Shown here in pieces: positions 49,048 to 58,003 of a stretch of DNA of 64,000 nt (within the stretch, counting starts at the first letter, position 1; every line of letters starts with the position of its first letter). The position numbers and the translations under genes were made by a program. The DNA comes from Streptomyces mobaraensis NBRC 13819 = DSM 40847. Lineage in GTDB: Bacteria; Actinomycetota; Actinomycetes; Streptomycetales; Streptomycetaceae. Location of the stretch: NCBI RefSeq assembly GCF_017916255.1, contig NZ_CP072827.1, forward strand, positions 5,605,501 through 5,669,500. Direction: 5' to 3'. The notes below the pieces were generated by a model that was not told where the DNA came from, did not search any database, and worked only from the letters and a program-made list of their open reading frames with translations.

Positions 49048-51834
49048 ATGCAGACGCCGTCCGAGCACGCGTATCCGGCCCACTGGGAAGCCGATGTCGT
49101 CCTCCGCGACGGCGGGACCACCCGCGTCCGGCCCATCACCCCCGACGACGTCCAGCGCCTGGTCAGTTTCTACGAGCAGGTCTCGGACGAGTCCAAGTAC
49201 TACCGCTTCTTCGCGCCCTACCCCCGGCTGTCCGACCGCGACCTGCACCGCTTCACCCACCACGACTACAACGACCGGGTCGGGCTGGCCGCCACGATCG
49301 GCGGCGAGTTCATCGCCACCGTCCGCTACGACCGCATCGACTCCCGCGGCCGCCCGGCCCACGAGCCGACCGACGAGGCCGAGGTCGCCTTCCTGGTCCA
49401 GGACGCCCACCAGGGCCGCGGGGTCGCCTCCGCCCTGCTGGAGCACATCGCGGCCGTCGCCCGCGAGCGCGGGATCCGGCGCTTCGCGGCCGAGGTGCTG
49501 CCCGCCAACACCAAGATGATCAAGGTGTTCACGGACGCCGGGTACACCCAGAAGCGGAGCTTCGAGGACGGCGTGGTCCGCCTGGAGCTCGACCTGGAGC
49601 CGACGGACCGCTCGCTCGCCGTCCAGCGGGCCCGCGAGCAGCGCGCCGAGGCCCGCTCGGTGCAGCGCCTCCTCGCCCCCGGCAGCGTCGCGGTCTTCGG
49701 CACCGGCCGGGAGCCCGGCGGGATGGGCCGGGCCGTGCTGCGCAACCTGCTGGCCGGCGGGTTCACCGGCCGGGTCCTCGCGGTCAACACCTCCTTCCCC
49801 GACGGCCTCACCAGGCTCGACCCCGAGGGCGTCCCGGCCCTCCGCTCGCTCCGCGAGGCCGAGGGCCCGGTCGACCTCGCCGTCGTCGCCGTGCCCGCCG
49901 ACCGCGTGCCGTCCGTCGTCGAGGACTGCGGGGAGCACGGCGTCCAAGGGCTCGTGGTGCTCTCCGCCGGGTTCGCCGAGGGCGGCGCCGACGGCCGGGC
50001 CCGCCAGCGCGAGCTGGTCCGGCAGGCCCGCTCGTACGGTATGCGCATCATCGGCCCCAACTCGTTCGGCCTGGTCAACACCGCCGCCGGGGTCCGCCTC
50101 AACGCCTCCCTCGCCCCCGAGCTGCCCCCGCCCGGGCGGGTCGGCCTGTTCAGCCAGTCCGGCGCCATCGGCATCGCGCTGCTCTCCGGGCTCCAGCGGC
50201 GGGCGGCCGGGCTCGCCGGCCTCGCCTCGGTCTCCACCTTCGTCTCCACGGGCAACCGCGCGGACGTCTCCGGGAACGACTTCCTCCAGTACTGGCACGA
50301 CGACCCGGACACCGACGTCGCCCTGATGTACCTGGAATCCATCGGCAATCCGCGGAAGTTCACCCGCCTCGCCCGGCGCACCGCGCTCCACAAGCCGGTC
50401 GTCGTCGTCAAGGGCGCCCGGCACGGCGGCGTCACCCCGGCGGGGCACACCGTGCCCACCACCCGCATGCCCGACGCCACGGTCTCCCACCTCCTCCGGC
50501 AGGCCGGCGTGATCCGCGTCGACACCGTCACCGAACTCTCCGACACCGGGCTGCTGCTCGCCGCCCAGCCGCTGCCCGCCGGCCCGCGCGTGGCCATCCT
50601 GGGCAACTCCCAGTCCCTGGCGCTGCTCACCTACGACGCCTGCCTCACCGACGGCCTCCGCCCGCTGCCCCCGCGGGACCTGACCACCGCCGCCGGCCCC
50701 GAGGACTTCCACCGGGCGCTCGCCGCCGCCCTGGCGGACCCGGCCTGCGACGCCGTCGTCGTCACCGCCATCCCCCGGGTCGACGGCGAGTCGGCCGCCG
50801 GTCTCGCCGCCGCCCTGCGCGACGCCGTCGCCGCGGCCCCCGTGGCGAAGCCCGTCTGCGTCGTCCACCTGGAGATCCCGGGCCTCGCCGAGGCCCTGGC
50901 CGCCCCGCCCGAGGCCGGCGCGCCCGCCCGGCCGGGCTCGGTGCGCGTTCCCGCCTACCCCGCCGCCGAACGGGCCGCCCGGTCCCTGGCCCACGTCGCC
51001 CGGTACGCCGAGTGGCGGCGGCGCACCGAGGAGCGGCCCGGCCGGGTCCCCGAGTACGAGGACATCGACGAGGCGGGCGCCGCGGCCGACATCGAGGTGC
51101 TGCTCACCGCGCACGGGGTCACCGAGGGCGACCCCGGCGGGCCGCGTGCCGTCACCCTGTCCGCCGCCGACACCCAGCGCCTCCTCGCCCGCTACGGCAT
51201 CGCGGTCCTCCCCGCGCTGCCCGCCCCCGACCCGGAGGCCGCCGTGGCGGCGGCCCACCGGCTGGGCTTCCCGGTCGCCCTCAAGCCCACCGCCCCGCAC
51301 CTGCGGCACCGCGCCGACCTGGGCGGCGTCCGCCTCGACCTCGGCGGCGAGGCCGAACTGCTGCGGGCCTACAGCGAGTTGACCGAGCTGCTCGGCAAGC
51401 CCTCGGAGACCCGCCTGGTGGTGCAGTCGATGGCCCCGCGCGGCGTCGACACGGTCGTCCGGGCCACGATCGACCCGGCGGCCGGGGCGGTGCTCTCCTT
51501 CGGCCTCGCCGGAGCGCCCTCGCTGCTGCTGGGTGACACCGCGCACTGCCTCGTCCCCGCCACCGACCGGGACGCGGCCGAGCTGATCCGCTCGGTGCGC
51601 ACCGCGCCCCTCCTCTTCGGCTGGCGCGGTGCCGCCCCCGTCGACACCGGGGCGCTGGAGGAGCTGCTGCTGCGCGTCTCCCGCCTGATGGACGACCATC
51701 CGGAGGTCGTCGGCGCCGACCTGGAGCCGGTGATCGTCGCCCAGCACGGCATCCACGTCCTGGGCGCCTCCATACGGCTGGCTCCGCCCCCGCCGCGCAC
51801 CGACCCGGGGCCGCGGAGCCTGCCGACGTACTGA
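49048..51834 (+). CDS. Protein lysine acetyltransferase with GNAT and NDP-forming acyl-CoA synthetase-like domains
   Basis: A 928-residue fusion. The N-terminal GNAT domain (1-190) has LVQDAHQGRGVASALLEHI, the acetyl-CoA pyrophosphate loop. It is followed by a CoA-binding/succinyl-CoA-ligase-like domain (GSVAVFGTGREPGGMGRAVLRNL; RIIGPNSFGLVN; GLFSQSGAIGIALLS) and a C-terminal ATP-grasp-like segment (LLARYGIAVLP; VALKPTAPHLRHRADLGGVRL). This N-terminal GNAT order is that of S. lividans SlPat, which acetylates metabolic enzymes such as acetyl-CoA synthetase. The start is ATG 49048. Confidence 0.92.
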   Translation: MQTPSEHAYPAHWEADVVLRDGGTTRVRPITPDDVQRLVSFYEQVSDESKYYRFFAPYPRLSDRDLHRFTHHDYNDRVGLAATIGGEFIATVRYDRIDSRGRPAHEPTDEAEVAFLVQDAHQGRGVASALLEHIAAVARERGIRRFAAEVLPANTKMIKVFTDAGYTQKRSFEDGVVRLELDLEPTDRSLAVQRAREQRAEARSVQRLLAPGSVAVFGTGREPGGMGRAVLRNLLAGGFTGRVLAVNTSFPDGLTRLDPEGVPALRSLREAEGPVDLAVVAVPADRVPSVVEDCGEHGVQGLVVLSAGFAEGGADGRARQRELVRQARSYGMRIIGPNSFGLVNTAAGVRLNASLAPELPPPGRVGLFSQSGAIGIALLSGLQRRAAGLAGLASVSTFVSTGNRADVSGNDFLQYWHDDPDTDVALMYLESIGNPRKFTRLARRTALHKPVVVVKGARHGGVTPAGHTVPTTRMPDATVSHLLRQAGVIRVDTVTELSDTGLLLAAQPLPAGPRVAILGNSQSLALLTYDACLTDGLRPLPPRDLTTAAGPEDFHRALAAALADPACDAVVVTAIPRVDGESAAGLAAALRDAVAAAPVAKPVCVVHLEIPGLAEALAAPPEAGAPARPGSVRVPAYPAAERAARSLAHVARYAEWRRRTEERPGRVPEYEDIDEAGAAADIEVLLTAHGVTEGDPGGPRAVTLSAADTQRLLARYGIAVLPALPAPDPEAAVAAAHRLGFPVALKPTAPHLRHRADLGGVRLDLGGEAELLRAYSELTELLGKPSETRLVVQSMAPRGVDTVVRATIDPAAGAVLSFGLAGAPSLLLGDTAHCLVPATDRDAAELIRSVRTAPLLFGWRGAAPVDTGALEELLLRVSRLMDDHPEVVGADLEPVIVAQHGIHVLGASIRLAPPPPRTDPGPRSLPTY

Positions 51835-51944
51835 GCGGTGCCTGACCGTCCACCGAGCGGGGCCCGCCCGCGCACCGGGGCCGCCCGGCCCGGATCCCGG
51901 GCACCGGCCCGGGCATCGGCGGCGGCAGGGGTCCGTACGCCCCG

Positions 51945-51950
51945 TAGGAT
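51945..51950 (+). promoter_or_regulatory. -10 element for leaderless DUF5998 gene
   Basis: TAGGAT ends 6 nt before ATG 51957; no Shine-Dalgarno sequence. Confidence 0.65.
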
Positions 51951-51956
51951 GGGCGT

Positions 51957-52544
51957 ATGGCGAAGACCGGTACGACGACCCAGGGGCTGCGCGCGGCGAT
52001 CGAGCGCAGCGGCTACTACCCGGCCCTCGTGGCCGAGGCCGTGGAGGCGGCCGTGGGCGGGGAGCCGGTCGTGTCGTACCTGGTCCACCAGGAGACGACG
52101 TTCGACTCCAACGAGGTCCGCCGCCATGTGACGGTCCTCGTCCTCACCCGTACGCGGTTCATCGTCAGCCACACCGACGAGCAGGCGGCCGACGGCACCT
52201 CGCCGTCCCCGTACGCCACCACCTCGACCGAGTCCGTGAAGCTCGACCGGATCTCGTCCGTCGTCGTGAGCCGCGTCGTGGCCAACCCCGAGTCGTACAC
52301 GCCGGGCGCGCTGCCCCGCGAGGTGGTCCTCACCATCGGCTGGGGCGCGGTCTCCCGGATCGACCTGGAGCCGGCCGCCTGCGGCGACCCCAACTGCGAC
52401 GCGGACCACGGCTACACGGGCTCCTCGACCGCCGACGACCTGAGCCTGCGCGTCAGCGAGGCGGGCGACGGCCCCGACAGCGTCCGCCAGACCCTCGCCT
52501 TCGCCCAGGCGATCTCCGAGGCGACCGCGGTCACCGGCCGCTGA
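51957..52544 (+). CDS. DUF5998 family protein
   Basis: A 195-residue soluble protein I recognise as the DUF5998 family, conserved in actinobacteria. Landmarks are GYYPALVAEAVEAAVGGEPVV, ETTFDSNEVRRHVTVLVLT, SVKLDRISSVVVSRVV and ACGDPNCDADHGYTG, where two cysteines and a histidine could bind metal. The function is unknown. It starts at ATG 51957 without a Shine-Dalgarno and its TGA overlaps the next gene's ATG by one base (TGATG), so the two genes are coupled. Confidence 0.85.
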   Translation: MAKTGTTTQGLRAAIERSGYYPALVAEAVEAAVGGEPVVSYLVHQETTFDSNEVRRHVTVLVLTRTRFIVSHTDEQAADGTSPSPYATTSTESVKLDRISSVVVSRVVANPESYTPGALPREVVLTIGWGAVSRIDLEPAACGDPNCDADHGYTGSSTADDLSLRVSEAGDGPDSVRQTLAFAQAISEATAVTGR

Positions 52545-53752
52545 TGTCGTACCCGAGCACCGCGGGCGCCGCCTGGCACGAGCCCGCCCCGCTGGACCAC
52601 CGCACCGCACCGCTGCCGCGCTACGGTTCCGGTTCCCTCTCCGACCTGCTGCCCGCCGCGGTGGCGGGCATGGGCGTGCCGGGCTTCCGTTCCGGACTGG
52701 AACTGGCGCCCGCCGACCGGGTCTGCGTCTTCCTGATCGACGGCCTGGGCTGGGAGCTGCTGCGTGCCCACCCGGCCGAGGCGCCGTTCCTCCACTCGCT
52801 GCTCGGCAGTTCGCTGAACGGCACCGGCGCCCCCCTGACCGCCGGTTTCCCGTCCACCACCGCGACCTCACTGGCCTCGGTGGGCACCGGACTGCCGCCC
52901 GGCGCCCACGGTCTGCCCGGTTACACGGTCCTCGACCCGGCCACCGGCGAGCTGATGAACCAGCTCCGCTGGCGCCCCTGGACGGACCCGCACCACTGGC
53001 AGCCGTACCCCACCGTCTTCCGGCTCGCGGACGACGCGGGCGTCCACACCTGCCAGGTGTCGTCCCCCGACTTCGAGCACACCCCGCTGACCCGGATCGC
53101 GCTCAGCGGCGGCACCTTCCACGGCCGGCTGTCCGGCGAGGACCGGATGGACCTCGCCGCCGCGCAGCTCGGCGCCGCCGACCGCTCGCTCGTGTACACG
53201 TACTACAGCGAGGTGGACGGCAAGGGCCACCGCTTCGGGGTCGACTCCGAGGAGTGGCGCGGCCAGCTGATGTACGTGGACCTGCTGGCCCGGCGGCTCG
53301 CGGAGCAACTGCCCCCGCGTTCCGCGCTGTACATCACCGCCGACCACGGCATGATCGACATTCCGTTCACCCCCGAGGCCCGCATCGACTTCGACGAGGA
53401 CTGGGAGCTCCGCGCCGGCGTCTCGCGGCTCGGCGGGGAGGCCCGGGCCCGGCACGTCTACGCCGTACCGGGCGCCGCCGCCGACGTCCTCGCGGTGTGG
53501 CGCGAGGTGCTGGGGGAGCAGATGTGGGTCGCGGGACGCGACGAGGCCATCGAGGCCGGCTGGTTCGGCCCTCCCGGAGCCGGCGTGGACGACCGGGTGC
53601 ACGCGCGGATCGGCGACGTGGTCGCCGCGGCCCGGGACGACGTGGCGATCGTCGCCACCGAGACCGAGCCCAACGAGTCCAAGATGGTGGGCCTGCACGG
53701 CTCCATGACGCCCGTCGAGCAGCTGGTGCCGCTCCTCGAAGTCCGCACCTGA
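52544..53752 (+). CDS. Alkaline phosphatase superfamily nucleotide pyrophosphatase/phosphodiesterase
   Basis: A 402-residue enzyme of the alkaline-phosphatase superfamily (type I phosphodiesterase/nucleotide pyrophosphatase branch). The first metal ligand is Asp in VCVFLIDGLGWELL (about 60-73), the nucleophile Thr in AGFPSTTATSLASV, and later ligands in YTYYSEVDGKGHRFG and TADHGMIDIP. No signal peptide is seen, so it is probably cytoplasmic. The C-terminal part contains NESKMVGLHGSM. Co-transcribed with DUF5998 upstream and possibly tdk 63 nt downstream. Confidence 0.9.
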   Translation: MSYPSTAGAAWHEPAPLDHRTAPLPRYGSGSLSDLLPAAVAGMGVPGFRSGLELAPADRVCVFLIDGLGWELLRAHPAEAPFLHSLLGSSLNGTGAPLTAGFPSTTATSLASVGTGLPPGAHGLPGYTVLDPATGELMNQLRWRPWTDPHHWQPYPTVFRLADDAGVHTCQVSSPDFEHTPLTRIALSGGTFHGRLSGEDRMDLAAAQLGAADRSLVYTYYSEVDGKGHRFGVDSEEWRGQLMYVDLLARRLAEQLPPRSALYITADHGMIDIPFTPEARIDFDEDWELRAGVSRLGGEARARHVYAVPGAAADVLAVWREVLGEQMWVAGRDEAIEAGWFGPPGAGVDDRVHARIGDVVAAARDDVAIVATETEPNESKMVGLHGSMTPVEQLVPLLEVRT

Positions 53753-53815
53753 GCACCACCCCGTGCCCTGTCCCCCACTTCCCCGCCCCACGAAACGAAA
53801 GGCGTTGGCCTTCCC

Positions 53816-54505
53816 ATGCCCGAGCTGGTGTTCTTCTCCGGAACGATGGACTGCGGAAAGAGCACCCTCGCTCTGCAGATCGAGCACAACCGCTCGGCCC
53901 GCGGCCTGCAAGGGATGATCTACAGCCGCAACGACCGCGCGGGCGAGGGCAAACTGTCGTCCCGGCTCGGCCTGGTGACGGACTCCGTCGAGGCGGGCGA
54001 GGGGTTCGACTTCTACGCCCATGTGGTCGGCCGGCTCTCCGCGGGCGGCCGGGTGGACTACGTCATCGCGGACGAGGCCCAGTTCCTCGCCCCCGAGCAG
54101 GTGGACCAGCTCGCCCGGATCGTCGACGACCTCGAACTCGACGTCTTCGCCTTCGGCATCACCACCGACTTCCGCACCCGGCTGTTCCCCGGCTCGCAGC
54201 GGCTGGTCGAGCTCGCCGACCGGATCGAGGTCCTCCAGGTCGAGGCCCTCTGCTGGTGCGGCGCCCGCGCCACCCACAACGCCCGGACGGTCGGCGGGCA
54301 GATGGTCGTCGAGGGGGCCCAGGTCGTCGTCGGGGACGTCAATCAGCCGGAGACGGTGGTGGGTTACGAGGTGCTCTGCCGGCGTCACCACCGCCGGCGC
54401 CTCACCGCGGCGGCGGCCCGGGCCGCCGCGCTCTCCCCGGACGTGCTGCCGGTGGACCCCGAGCCGGCGGGCGGCGCGGCTAACGGGGTGACCGCACCAG
54501 CGTGA
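53816..54505 (+). CDS. tdk: Thymidine kinase
   Basis: A 229-residue type II thymidine kinase of the salvage pathway. The P-loop is GTMDCGKS (9-16), in which Cys replaces the Ser/Gly usual before GKS, the Mg2+-binding Asp is in YVIADEAQFL, and zinc ligands fall in LCWCGARATHN with a later Cys in EVLCRRHH. ATG 53816; the Shine-Dalgarno is weak. The last 26 bp overlap the end of the convergent VOC gene. Confidence 0.94.
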   Translation: MPELVFFSGTMDCGKSTLALQIEHNRSARGLQGMIYSRNDRAGEGKLSSRLGLVTDSVEAGEGFDFYAHVVGRLSAGGRVDYVIADEAQFLAPEQVDQLARIVDDLELDVFAFGITTDFRTRLFPGSQRLVELADRIEVLQVEALCWCGARATHNARTVGGQMVVEGAQVVVGDVNQPETVVGYEVLCRRHHRRRLTAAAARAAALSPDVLPVDPEPAGGAANGVTAPA

Positions 54506-55277
54506 GGACGGCCCCCTCCGGGTCCGCGACCGTCGCCGTCCGCCCGGCCGGTCCGTCCTGCGGGGCCTCCAGCACCCGCCCGCCCAGTTCCTCCGCGCGC
54601 CGGGCGGCGGCGTCGGTGTCGGTCACCTCGAACCAGGTCGTCCACCGCGGGCTCCGCACCGCGGGCCCGACGCCGCGTACGGAGGCGACGGGCCGGCCGT
54701 CCAGGTGCAGGGTGAGCCGGTCGGAGTCGACGGAGCCGGCCGGTTTGACCTCGTAGGGGAAGAGCGCCTTGTAGAACTTCACGGCCACGGCCGGGTCGTG
54801 GGTCAGCAGCTCGTGCCACACGGCCGTCCCGGGCACCCGGGGTGCCGGCGCCGCCGGCGGCTCGTGCGGCTGCCGGACGCCGAAGGGGGCACCGGCCGGG
54901 TCGGAGGCCAGCACCAGGCGGCCGGTGTCACCGGTGGCGAGCGGGCCCACCCCCACCGTGCCGCCCGAGCAGCGGATCCACTCGGCCGTCACATCGGCGT
55001 CGTCACTGGCCAGATAGGTGGTCCACTCCCGTGGCAGCCGCCGGTCGGGCGGCAGTTCGCCGAGCCCCGCGACCTCGCGGCCGTCGAGCACCGCGCGGAC
55101 GCAGGGGCCGAGCCGGCACGGCCCCGGGCTGTCGTAGGTCCAGCCGAAGAGGCCGCCGTAGAACTCCTGCGTCGCCCCCAGGTCGTGCACCAGCAGGCTC
55201 GTCCAGCACGGGGTGCCCGGGACGTGCCGGACCTGCCCCTCGCTCCGCTGCGGGGCGGACCCCCATACCTCGGTCAT
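54480..55277 (-). CDS. VOC (glyoxalase/bleomycin-resistance) superfamily protein, two domains
   Basis: A 265-residue protein with two VOC modules. The first (18-125) starts GTPCWTSLLVHDLGATQEFYGGLFGW; the second (140-262) starts GTAVWHELLTHDPAVAVKFYKALF. A Glu near each C-terminus (TGRLVLASDP; ATVADPEGA) may bind metal. Relatives include stress and antibiotic-resistance proteins such as hydroxylase accessory factors; the substrate is unknown. ATG 55277 has GAGGAGAG upstream. Its 3' end overlaps tdk by 26 bp. Confidence 0.88.
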   Translation of the reverse strand: MTEVWGSAPQRSEGQVRHVPGTPCWTSLLVHDLGATQEFYGGLFGWTYDSPGPCRLGPCVRAVLDGREVAGLGELPPDRRLPREWTTYLASDDADVTAEWIRCSGGTVGVGPLATGDTGRLVLASDPAGAPFGVRQPHEPPAAPAPRVPGTAVWHELLTHDPAVAVKFYKALFPYEVKPAGSVDSDRLTLHLDGRPVASVRGVGPAVRSPRWTTWFEVTDTDAAARRAEELGGRVLEAPQDGPAGRTATVADPEGAVLTLVRSPR

Positions 55278-55577
55278 CGTCGCTCTCTCCTCGGACCATC
55301 GTGGTGGCCGCGCGGCGCTCCCATGGCCTGACGGCACGGGCGGAACTCCCGTGGACTGCGGCGCGCGGGGTGGTGCGGGACGGTGCCTGAGCAGATGGTT
55401 GCACCACCGGTCGTGTCATGCCCCCCGGCCGCGCCGGATGACACTGGTTCCCGTGGGATCCAGCAGGAAGAGGCCGGAAATCGTGTTTCGCTTCCGTTTC
55501 GGGGCTCTTGCCGTCCAGTATCGATCGGTCGTGCGCTGTCCCGCCAGGGTGCCTGTCGGACGCAGAGGTGACTACGC

Positions 55578-55583
55578 CAGGAT
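55578..55583 (+). promoter_or_regulatory. -10-like element for the rhodanese gene
   Basis: CAGGAT ends 7 nt before ATG 55591, the same geometry and sequence as at the ferrochelatase gene. Confidence 0.5.
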
Positions 55584-55590
55584 GGCTCGC

Positions 55591-56433
55591 ATGAATCCGA
55601 TCATCAGCGCAAGGGAATTGGCGGAGCTGCTGGGGGCGGGGGAGCGGTCGCCCCGGCTGCTGGACGTCCGTTGGCGGTCGGGCGGCCCGTCGTGCCGCCC
55701 GGAGTACGCCGCCGGCCACCTCCCCGGAGCCGTCTACCTCGACCTGGAAGAGGAACTGACGGGCCCCAAGGGGACGACGGGCTGCCGCCACCCGCTGCCC
55801 GACCCGGCCGCCTTCGGGGCCGCGATGCGCCGCGCGGGCGTCCGCGCGGACGACGACGTGATCGTGTACGACGGCGGCCAGAACTGGGCGGCGGCCCGCA
55901 CCTGGTGGCTGTTGCGCTGGACGGGTCACCGGTCGGTGCGCGTGCTCGACGGCGGCGTGGCCGCGTGGACGGCCGCGGGCGGTGAACTCTCCGACGAGGT
56001 ACCGGAGGTCGCGGAGGGCGACTTCGTCCCGGCGCCGGGCGCGGTACCGCTGCTCGACGCGGACGGCGCGGCGGCGCTCGCCCGCCGGGGCGTGCTGCTG
56101 GACGCCCGCGCGGCGGAGCGCTACCGCGGCGAGGTGGAGCCGCTGGACCCGGTCGCCGGGCACATCCCGGGCGCGCTCTCCGCCCCGACCACCGAGAACG
56201 TGGACGCGGACGGGCTGTTCCGGCCCGCCGCCGAACTGGCCGAGCGCTTCTCGGCGCTGGGCGCGGTGCCGGGGGCCGAGGTGGGCGTCTACTGCGGGTC
56301 CGGGGTCTCCGGTGCGCACGAGGTGCTGGCGCTGGCCGTGGCGGGCGTTCCGGCCGTGCTGTACGCCGGGTCGTGGAGCGAGTGGACGGCGGACCCGTCC
56401 CGTCCGGTGGCCACGGGCGCCCAGCCGGGCTGA
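55591..56433 (+). CDS. Sulfurtransferase with two rhodanese domains
   Basis: A 280-residue tandem rhodanese, which transfers sulfane sulfur to thiophilic acceptors. The inactive N-terminal domain (1-125) begins MNPIISARELAELLGAG and includes EYAAGHLPGAVYLDLEEEL. The C-terminal domain has the catalytic Cys in VYCGSGVSGAHEVLALA, a CGSGV loop like thiosulfate and 3-mercaptopyruvate sulfurtransferases. ATG 55591 is chosen over ATG 55582 because of the CAGGAT hexamer and the usual MN-type start. It is convergent with sepH. Confidence 0.9.
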   Translation: MNPIISARELAELLGAGERSPRLLDVRWRSGGPSCRPEYAAGHLPGAVYLDLEEELTGPKGTTGCRHPLPDPAAFGAAMRRAGVRADDDVIVYDGGQNWAAARTWWLLRWTGHRSVRVLDGGVAAWTAAGGELSDEVPEVAEGDFVPAPGAVPLLDADGAAALARRGVLLDARAAERYRGEVEPLDPVAGHIPGALSAPTTENVDADGLFRPAAELAERFSALGAVPGAEVGVYCGSGVSGAHEVLALAVAGVPAVLYAGSWSEWTADPSRPVATGAQPG

Positions 56434-56484
56434 GCCGGGCCGCGCTCGGATTCCCGCGCTCGGTTTCCCGGGCCGGGCATGCCG

Positions 56485-56510
56485 ATCGCCGGGCGCGACC
56501 GCCCGGCGAT
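56485..56510. terminator. Terminator between rhodanese and sepH
   Basis: ATCGCCGGGCG/CGCCCGGCGAT, an 11-bp perfect stem with CGAC loop, between convergent genes. Confidence 0.8.
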
Positions 56511-56595
56511 TCAGGCAAAAGGGTTACGGCGGTGCGCTCGTAGGGAACCACGCGAAAGGGGCAGACCGGGTGTAGGCAGGCCGTACGGCCCGGCC

Positions 56596-57624
56596 TCACT
56601 CCTGTTTCTTGCGCCGCGTCCCGAAGACGATCTCGTCCCAGCTCGGGACCGCCGCCCGGCGGCCCGGCCGGACGCCGTCCGCCTCCGCCTGCCGGTCCGT
56701 GGTGCCGATCAGCCGCTCCCGGTGCCCGGCCACCGACCGGGGCATCAGCACGTCCGCGTACGCCGAACCCGCGCTCGCCGCCGGGGCGGGCGGCTCGACG
56801 GCCTCCGCCTCCTCCGCCGGGATCTCGCCCGGCGGCGCCGACGGGGGCTCGGGTACGACCATGTCGCCCCGGAAGCTGGGCACGGCCTCCAGCAGGCTGG
56901 TCAGGGAGTCGCGCTCCTTGGCGGCCTCCTCGGCGGCGGGCGCCGCGACGGCCGCCGGGGCCTCGGCGGGCTCCGCCGCCGGACGGTCCTGGGGCCGCTC
57001 CCGGGGCAGCCGGGCGATGCGCGGGACGAAGGGGAAACTGGGCTCCGGGGTGTCCTCGGTCTCGCCGATCAGCGCCCGCGCCTCGTCGTCCAGCGCAGAG
57101 ACGATCCGGCGCGGCGGATCGTAGGTCCAGCTCGCGGCCCGCGGCTCACCGGCCACGCGGTAGACCAGCAGCACCTCCCAGGTGCCGTCGTCGCGCCGCC
57201 ACGAGTCCCACTGCGCGGTGTCCTTCTCGGCGCCGCGCAGCAGCAGCCGCTCCGCGACCGCCTCGCCGAGCTGCGGTCCGGTGCTCTCGCCGGGGCGGCG
57301 CACGGGGGTCTTGCGGGCGCGCTCGGCCATGAAGGCGCGCTCGGCGAGGACCGGGCCCTCGAAGCGGCGCACGCGTTCCACGGGGATGCCGGCGAGCTGG
57401 GCGACCTCCTCGGCGGAGGCGCCGGCCCGGATCCGGGCCTGGATGTCGCGGGGCCTGAGGTGGCTCTCCACCTCGATCTCGATCTGCCCCAGGCGCGCGC
57501 GGTCGTTGCGCACGGCGGCGCGCAGCCGCTCGTCGATGGGAAGGGTGTACTCCGTGCTGTCCGCAGCCTTGAGCACCAGCCGTGTGCCGTCGTTGGAGAC
57601 GGCCACGACACGCAGTTCGGGCAT
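56596..57624 (-). CDS. sepH: Septation regulator SepH
   Basis: A 342-residue SepH (DUF3071), the actinobacterial cell-division protein that binds and stimulates FtsZ assembly. The conserved N-terminal domain (1-190) begins MPELRVVAVSNDGTRLVL and includes the helix-turn-helix-like SAEEVAQLAGIPVERVRRFEGPVLAER. It is followed by a Pro/Ala-rich, disordered middle and a short conserved C-terminal motif (RRAAVPSWDEIVFGTRRKKQE). ATG 57624 has GGGAGGT upstream. The assignment follows my memory of the Streptomyces family. It sits divergent from a membrane protein gene 379 bp away. Confidence 0.93.
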   Translation of the reverse strand: MPELRVVAVSNDGTRLVLKAADSTEYTLPIDERLRAAVRNDRARLGQIEIEVESHLRPRDIQARIRAGASAEEVAQLAGIPVERVRRFEGPVLAERAFMAERARKTPVRRPGESTGPQLGEAVAERLLLRGAEKDTAQWDSWRRDDGTWEVLLVYRVAGEPRAASWTYDPPRRIVSALDDEARALIGETEDTPEPSFPFVPRIARLPRERPQDRPAAEPAEAPAAVAAPAAEEAAKERDSLTSLLEAVPSFRGDMVVPEPPSAPPGEIPAEEAEAVEPPAPAASAGSAYADVLMPRSVAGHRERLIGTTDRQAEADGVRPGRRAAVPSWDEIVFGTRRKKQE

Positions 57625-58003
57625 GGGGACCTCCCGGGTGGTGCCTGCCGACGTCACGTGCGTCGCTGCTTCCGCTGGTCGAGTGTGGCCTGCCCGGGTA
57701 GCAGCCTGCCACAACATTGCCGAGTTGACGGGGCGAGAGCCGCCCGGGCCCCTCCCGTTGGGTCCGGGCAACCGGACGGGATACCGGGGCCGGGCTCGCC
57801 ACAGTACTCCATTCGGACCACTGGGGGTGGAGCGGCGCGCCATCGATGTTCACGTCCGGCAAGGGAGTTGATTGCCCCCTCTTGCGCCGGAGACCTTCCC
57901 ACGGGTGGCGAGGTTCACACAATCACCGGATTCGGAACTGTTCGTTACGCTCGAATGTCCCTTCTGAGTGCAAGAGGCGCGAAAGGTTCGACAGAGGCTG
58001 GAG
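57625..58003. other. Divergent promoter region between sepH and the membrane-protein gene
   Basis: About 380 bp with no supported gene. TACGCT near 57947 is a possible -10 for the rightward gene; I see no clear regulatory palindrome. Confidence 0.4.

Noticed and set aside
55413..55444. GTGTCAT / ATGACAC arms as an operator or terminator
   Set aside because: The arms are 7 bp with an 18-nt spacer, and no other promoter evidence places it; it may be chance.
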